Source: DATNNN01 sp035601815
Lineage (GTDB): Bacteria > Pseudomonadota > Alphaproteobacteria > Rhizobiales > Xanthobacteraceae
Assembly (NCBI GenBank): GCA_035601815.1
Contig: DATNNN010000046.1
Span: 1-11,753, forward strand
DNA: 11,753 bases
Direction: 5' to 3'
Shown: piece by piece, positions 8,933 through 11,753 of the stretch
How positions within the stretch are numbered: position 1 is the first letter of the stretch
Layout of the letters: each line of letters starts with the position of its first letter
Made by a program: the position numbers and the translations under genes
The notes under the pieces: generated by a model
What the model saw: the letters and a program-made list of their open reading frames with translations, nothing else
What the model was told of the DNA's origin: nothing
Databases searched by the model: none

Positions 8933-9871
8933 ATGCGGGGTTCAGGTCAGACAACGCTTTCCGAACGGATCGACCTCATGGGTCGCGGCATCCACTCCGG
9001 GGCGCCGGCCAAAGTAACCATTTCACCCGCCGACGCCGACACCGGCGTCGTTTTCATTCGGCCCGGCCAAGAGGCGGCCTCGCAGATCGCCGTATCGCCG
9101 CGGGCCGTGCGCAACACCGATTTTGCGACCGTGCTCGGCCATGGCGAGGTGGAAGTTGCGACCGTTGAGCATCTGCTCGCCGCGCTTTCCGGCCTCGGCG
9201 TCGACAACGCCATCGTGGAAGTCGACGGCGGCGAGGTGCCGATCTTCGACGGCTCGGCCCAGGCCTTCGTCGAGGCCATCGACGGCGCCGGCGTCGAGAC
9301 GCAGGCAGCGCCGCGGCGCTACCTGAAGATCGTCAAGCCGGTCCGCGTCGACGACGGCCGCGCCCAGGGCGAGCTCCTCCCCTACGACGGCGGCCTGCGC
9401 GTCGAGATCGAGATCGACTTCGACCACGCGCTGATCGGCCGCCAGCGCTACGCCGCGACGCTGTCGCCGGAGACCTTCCGCCGCGATCTGGCGCCGGCCC
9501 GCACCTTCGGCTTCATGGTGGACGTGGCGCGGCTGTGGAGCGCGGGCTATGCCCGCGGCGCCTCGCTCGACAACACCATCTGCCTTTCCGACGACCGCGT
9601 GCTCAACCCCACGGGCCTGCGCTTCCCCGACGAGTTCGTGCGCCACAAGGCGCTCGACGCCGTCGGCGACCTCGCGCTCGCGGGCCTGCCCATCCTCGGG
9701 CGCTACCGCTCCTTCTGCGGCGGCCACAAGCTCAACGCCGCCGTGGTGGCGGCCCTTGCCGCCGACCCCAGCGCCGCCGCGGTGGTGGAAGCCCCGCGCC
9801 GCCGCCAGCGCGGCCATGCCGAGCTTGGCGTGCCGGTGGCAGTGCCGGCCTATCGGGCTGACCTGTCTTAA
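8933..9871 (+). CDS. lpxC: UDP-3-O-acyl-N-acetylglucosamine deacetylase LpxC
   Basis: The 312-residue zinc-dependent cytoplasmic deacetylase performs the committed step of lipid A synthesis. The zinc ligands match the E. coli pattern: His80 in TVEHLLAAL, and His238 and Asp242 in HKALDAVGD. The catalytic His265 is in GGHKLNAAV; Glu79 next to the first His is the likely general base. Other family segments are QTTLSERIDLMGRGIHSG (6-23), VDGGEVPIFDGSA and ARTFGFM. The frame is open upstream to 8762, but the ATG at 8933 gives the standard N-terminus, with GGTGG (8924-8928) 4 bases before it. The upstream extension would run through the candidate promoter region and hairpin. The gene is separated from ftsZ by a terminator, so it probably has its own promoter. 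Adjacency to ftsZ is common in proteobacteria. Confidence 0.97.
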   Translation: MRGSGQTTLSERIDLMGRGIHSGAPAKVTISPADADTGVVFIRPGQEAASQIAVSPRAVRNTDFATVLGHGEVEVATVEHLLAALSGLGVDNAIVEVDGGEVPIFDGSAQAFVEAIDGAGVETQAAPRRYLKIVKPVRVDDGRAQGELLPYDGGLRVEIEIDFDHALIGRQRYAATLSPETFRRDLAPARTFGFMVDVARLWSAGYARGASLDNTICLSDDRVLNPTGLRFPDEFVRHKALDAVGDLALAGLPILGRYRSFCGGHKLNAAVVAALAADPSAAAVVEAPRRRQRGHAELGVPVAVPAYRADLS

Positions 9872-9989
9872 CCTAACCGCCACAATCGCGACCGATTCCG
9901 CCGTTAGCGCCTTGGTGGCGGCTTCGCCTATGGCCTAAAACAGCGGCCGGGCAAGGGGTATCGTGCCGCCGGCACGGGATCGGGAGAGA
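9872..9989 (+). promoter_or_regulatory. lpxC-bamD spacer
   Basis: The 118-base spacer holds a GATTC (GANTC type) site at 9894-9898 and a short hairpin CGTGCC-GCC-GGCACG (9962-9976) just before the bamD ribosome binding site. No convincing terminator is visible. A TTGGTG (9912-9917) and CTAAAA (9935-9940) pair spaced by 17 bases is a very weak promoter candidate. Read-through from lpxC is possible. Confidence 0.3.
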
Positions 9990-10880
9990 ATGGGACGGGG
10001 TATCGGCGTGTTTCGCGGAGCGAGCTTGGCTTTCAGTCTGCGGCTCCTGGTCGCTGCCGCAGCCGGCCTGTCCTTGACGGGTTGCGCCTCCACCCAGCTC
10101 CCGAGCTTCGCCAACCTCTTCGGCAGCAGCGATAAGAACGTCACCCCGCCCGACGAGCCCGCCGACAAGCTTTACAACGAAGGCCTCACCCTTCTCGAAA
10201 AGAAGGAATGGAAGGACGCGGCCAAGAAGTTCGAGGAGGTCGACCGCCAGCACCCCTATTCCGACTGGAGCCGCAAGTCGCTGCTCATGTCGGCCTTCGC
10301 TTACTATGAGGACGGCAAGTACGACGAGACCGCCACGGCGGCCCAGCGCTATGTGACGCTGCACCCGGGCAGCCCGGACGCCGCCTACGCCCAATACCTC
10401 GTGGCCTCGTCCTATTACGACCAGATCCCCGACGTCACCCGCGACCAGGCGCGTACCGAGAAGGCGATGCGGGCGCTGGAAGAGGTGGTGCGCAAGTATC
10501 CGGAGACGGAATACGCCGAGACGGCGCGCCAGAAGCTCGCGGTCACCCGCGACCAGCTCGCCGGCCGGGACATGATGATCGGCCGCTACTATCTCGAGCG
10601 GCGCAATTTCACCGGCGCCATCAACCGCTTCAAGGCGGTGGTGACGCAGTATCAGACCACCCGGCACGTGGAGGAGGCGCTGATGCGCCTCACCGAGGCC
10701 TACATGGCGCTCGGCATCGTGCAGGAGGCGCAGACCGCCGCCGCCGTGCTCGGCCACAACTTCCCGGACAGCCCCTGGTACAAGGACGCCTACAAGCTCG
10801 TGCAGTCGGGCGGGGTCGAGCCGCGCGAGAGCAAGGACTCCTGGATCGTGAAGGCGTTCAAGACCATCACGCTGGGATAA
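9990..10880 (+). CDS. bamD: Outer membrane assembly lipoprotein BamD
   Basis: The 296-residue lipoprotein is an essential part of the BAM complex, which inserts beta-barrel proteins into the outer membrane. A hydrophobic signal segment (about residues 13-29) ends in the lipobox LTGC, with the lipidated Cys32. The next residue is Ala, not Asp, which fits outer-membrane sorting. The mature part carries TPR-like helical repeats from about residue 58: LYNEGLTLLEKKEW, the FEEVDRQHPYSDW segment, ALEEVVRKYPETEYA and INRFKAVVTQYQTT, the normal YfiO/BamD pattern. The ATG at 9990 has GGGAG 3 bases upstream. A GTG at 9963 (nine residues longer) and a GTG at 10008 (shorter) are possible alternatives, and all keep the lipobox. 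The gene lies between lpxC and recN, an order I associate with rhizobial relatives. Confidence 0.95.
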   Translation: MGRGIGVFRGASLAFSLRLLVAAAAGLSLTGCASTQLPSFANLFGSSDKNVTPPDEPADKLYNEGLTLLEKKEWKDAAKKFEEVDRQHPYSDWSRKSLLMSAFAYYEDGKYDETATAAQRYVTLHPGSPDAAYAQYLVASSYYDQIPDVTRDQARTEKAMRALEEVVRKYPETEYAETARQKLAVTRDQLAGRDMMIGRYYLERRNFTGAINRFKAVVTQYQTTRHVEEALMRLTEAYMALGIVQEAQTAAAVLGHNFPDSPWYKDAYKLVQSGGVEPRESKDSWIVKAFKTITLG

Positions 10881-10949
10881 CGCGCGGCGGCCGGTTGCGG
10901 CCGGGCGGCGCACTTGCCATAGATTTGGGCGACCTTCCCCGAGTCTCCC
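10881..10949 (+). promoter_or_regulatory. bamD-recN spacer
   Basis: The 69-base spacer has a 6-bp GC hairpin (10888-10893 with 10898-10903, loop GTTG) with no T-run, a possible but weak promoter (TTGCGG at 10895-10900 and CATAGA at 10918-10923, spacing 17), and a GAGTC (GANTC) site at 10941-10945. There is no purine-rich ribosome binding site before the recN ATG and no GTTC-N7-GTTC type alphaproteobacterial LexA box. Confidence 0.35.
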
Positions 10950-11753
10950 ATGCTGGCCCATCTCTCCATCCGCGACATCATCCTGATCGAGCGCCTCGAC
11001 GTCGATCTCGAGGCCGGGCTCACCGTGCTCACCGGCGAGACCGGGGCGGGCAAGTCCATCGTGCTCGACGCCTTCTCGCTCGCGCTCGGCGCGCGCGGCG
11101 ACGCGGCGCTGGTGCGCGCCGGCGCGGCCCAGGGCGAGGTGATCGCCGCTTTCGAGGTGCCGGCCGGCCACGCGGCGCACCGGCTGCTCGCCGAGAACGA
11201 TCTCGACGAGGAAGGCAATTTGATCTTGCGCCGGGTGCAGCTCGCCGACGGGCGCACGCGTGCCTTCATCAACGACCGGCCGGTGAGTGTGCAGGTGCTG
11301 CGCGACGTGGGCCGGAGGCTCGTGGAGATCCACGGCCAGCACGACCAGCGGGCGCTGGTCGACACCGCCACCCACCGCTTTCTGCTCGACGCCTTCGCCG
11401 GCCACGGCCAGGAAGTCGCGGAAACCGTGGCGCGCTGGACGGGCTGGAAGGCGGCGCAGGACGCGCTCGCCGGCGAGGAGGCGCGGCTCACTAAAGCCTT
11501 CGCCGACGCCGACTACATCCGCCACGCGGTGGACGAGCTCTCGGCGCTGGCGCCCCAGCCCGGCGAAGAGACGGCCTTGGCCGATCGGCGCGCGGCGCTG
11601 ATGCGGGCCGAGAAGGTGGCGGGCGATCTCAAGGACGCCCACGACGTGGTGGCCGGCAATGGCTCGCCGGTGGCGGCGCTGGCGGCGGCGTTGCGGAAGC
11701 TAGAGCGGCGCGCCGGCGAAGCGGACGAATTGGTGCAGGCGCCGATCAAGGCG
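10950..11753 (+). CDS. recN: DNA repair ATPase RecN, N-terminal part (3' end outside window)
   Basis: The first 268 codons of an SMC-like ATPase run in frame to the last base; the frame has no stop in the window. RecN acts in the cytoplasm on DNA double-strand breaks, usually with RecA. The N-terminus MLAHLSIRDIILIERL is characteristic of RecN, followed by the Walker A motif GETGAGKS (residues 29-36), the SLALGARGD segment, a FINDRPV stretch and the RecN-typical EIHGQHDQ (126-133). From about residue 160 the sequence becomes charged and helical, the start of the coiled-coil arm. Walker B and the signature motif lie beyond the window. The ATG at 10950 has no clear Shine-Dalgarno sequence but gives the expected N-terminus. 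Confidence 0.95.
   Translation, partial: MLAHLSIRDIILIERLDVDLEAGLTVLTGETGAGKSIVLDAFSLALGARGDAALVRAGAAQGEVIAAFEVPAGHAAHRLLAENDLDEEGNLILRRVQLADGRTRAFINDRPVSVQVLRDVGRRLVEIHGQHDQRALVDTATHRFLLDAFAGHGQEVAETVARWTGWKAAQDALAGEEARLTKAFADADYIRHAVDELSALAPQPGEETALADRRAALMRAEKVAGDLKDAHDVVAGNGSPVAALAAALRKLERRAGEADELVQAPIKA

Noticed and set aside
9963..9989. GTG start for bamD, nine residues longer
   Set aside because: The GTG lies inside a small hairpin with no ribosome binding site; the ATG at 9990 has GGGAG upstream. It remains possible and would not change the mature lipoprotein.
9873..11642. Long minus-strand open frame (589 codons) opposite bamD and recN
   Set aside because: Same codon-bias shadow pattern; it covers two well-identified plus-strand genes and shows no recognisable domain.

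Overview
The window is an ordinary but well-preserved stretch of the division and cell-wall (dcw) cluster of an alphaproteobacterium, very probably of the Hyphomicrobiales (Rhizobiales). The support is the gene order ftsW-murG-murC-murB-ddl-ftsQ-ftsA-ftsZ-lpxC-bamD-recN, the high GC (about 70% in most genes by eye), the long acidic/proline-rich FtsZ linker ending in LEIPAFLRRQA, and the FtsA C-terminal helix ending GRWLKEAF. Genus or species cannot be read from this sequence. All genes lie on the plus strand.

Region 1 (1-6940) is a compact run of peptidoglycan-precursor and divisome genes: the 3' end of ftsW, then murG, murC, murB, ddl, ftsQ and ftsA. Junctions are overlapping or nearly so (ATGA at ftsW/murG and murC/murB, a 34-base overlap at ddl/ftsQ, TGATG at ftsQ/ftsA), which suggests one transcript with translational coupling. 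MurG makes lipid II. MurB and MurC make and extend UDP-MurNAc, and Ddl supplies D-Ala-D-Ala. FtsQ and FtsA link the septal synthase machinery to the Z ring.

Region 2 (6941-8702) holds a 76-base gap, ftsZ, and a strong GC-rich hairpin terminator (11-bp perfect stem, GCAA loop) that probably ends the dcw transcript.

Region 3 (8703-11753) turns to the outer membrane and DNA repair: lpxC (lipid A synthesis), bamD (outer-membrane protein assembly lipoprotein) and the 5' part of recN (repair), which runs off the window. The 230-base lpxC leader is the most structured noncoding part. It holds a 10-bp palindrome, a 10-bp tandem repeat, a candidate sigma-70-type promoter overlapped by an inverted repeat, and a 9-bp hairpin just upstream of the lpxC start.

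I found no mobile elements, CRISPR arrays, tRNA or rRNA genes, and no gene of unknown function. The points worth a second look are the lpxC leader structures, a patch of rare codons and lower GC in the second half of ddl, and the conserved-looking segments in the FtsZ linker. I do not see evidence for a previously undescribed system.
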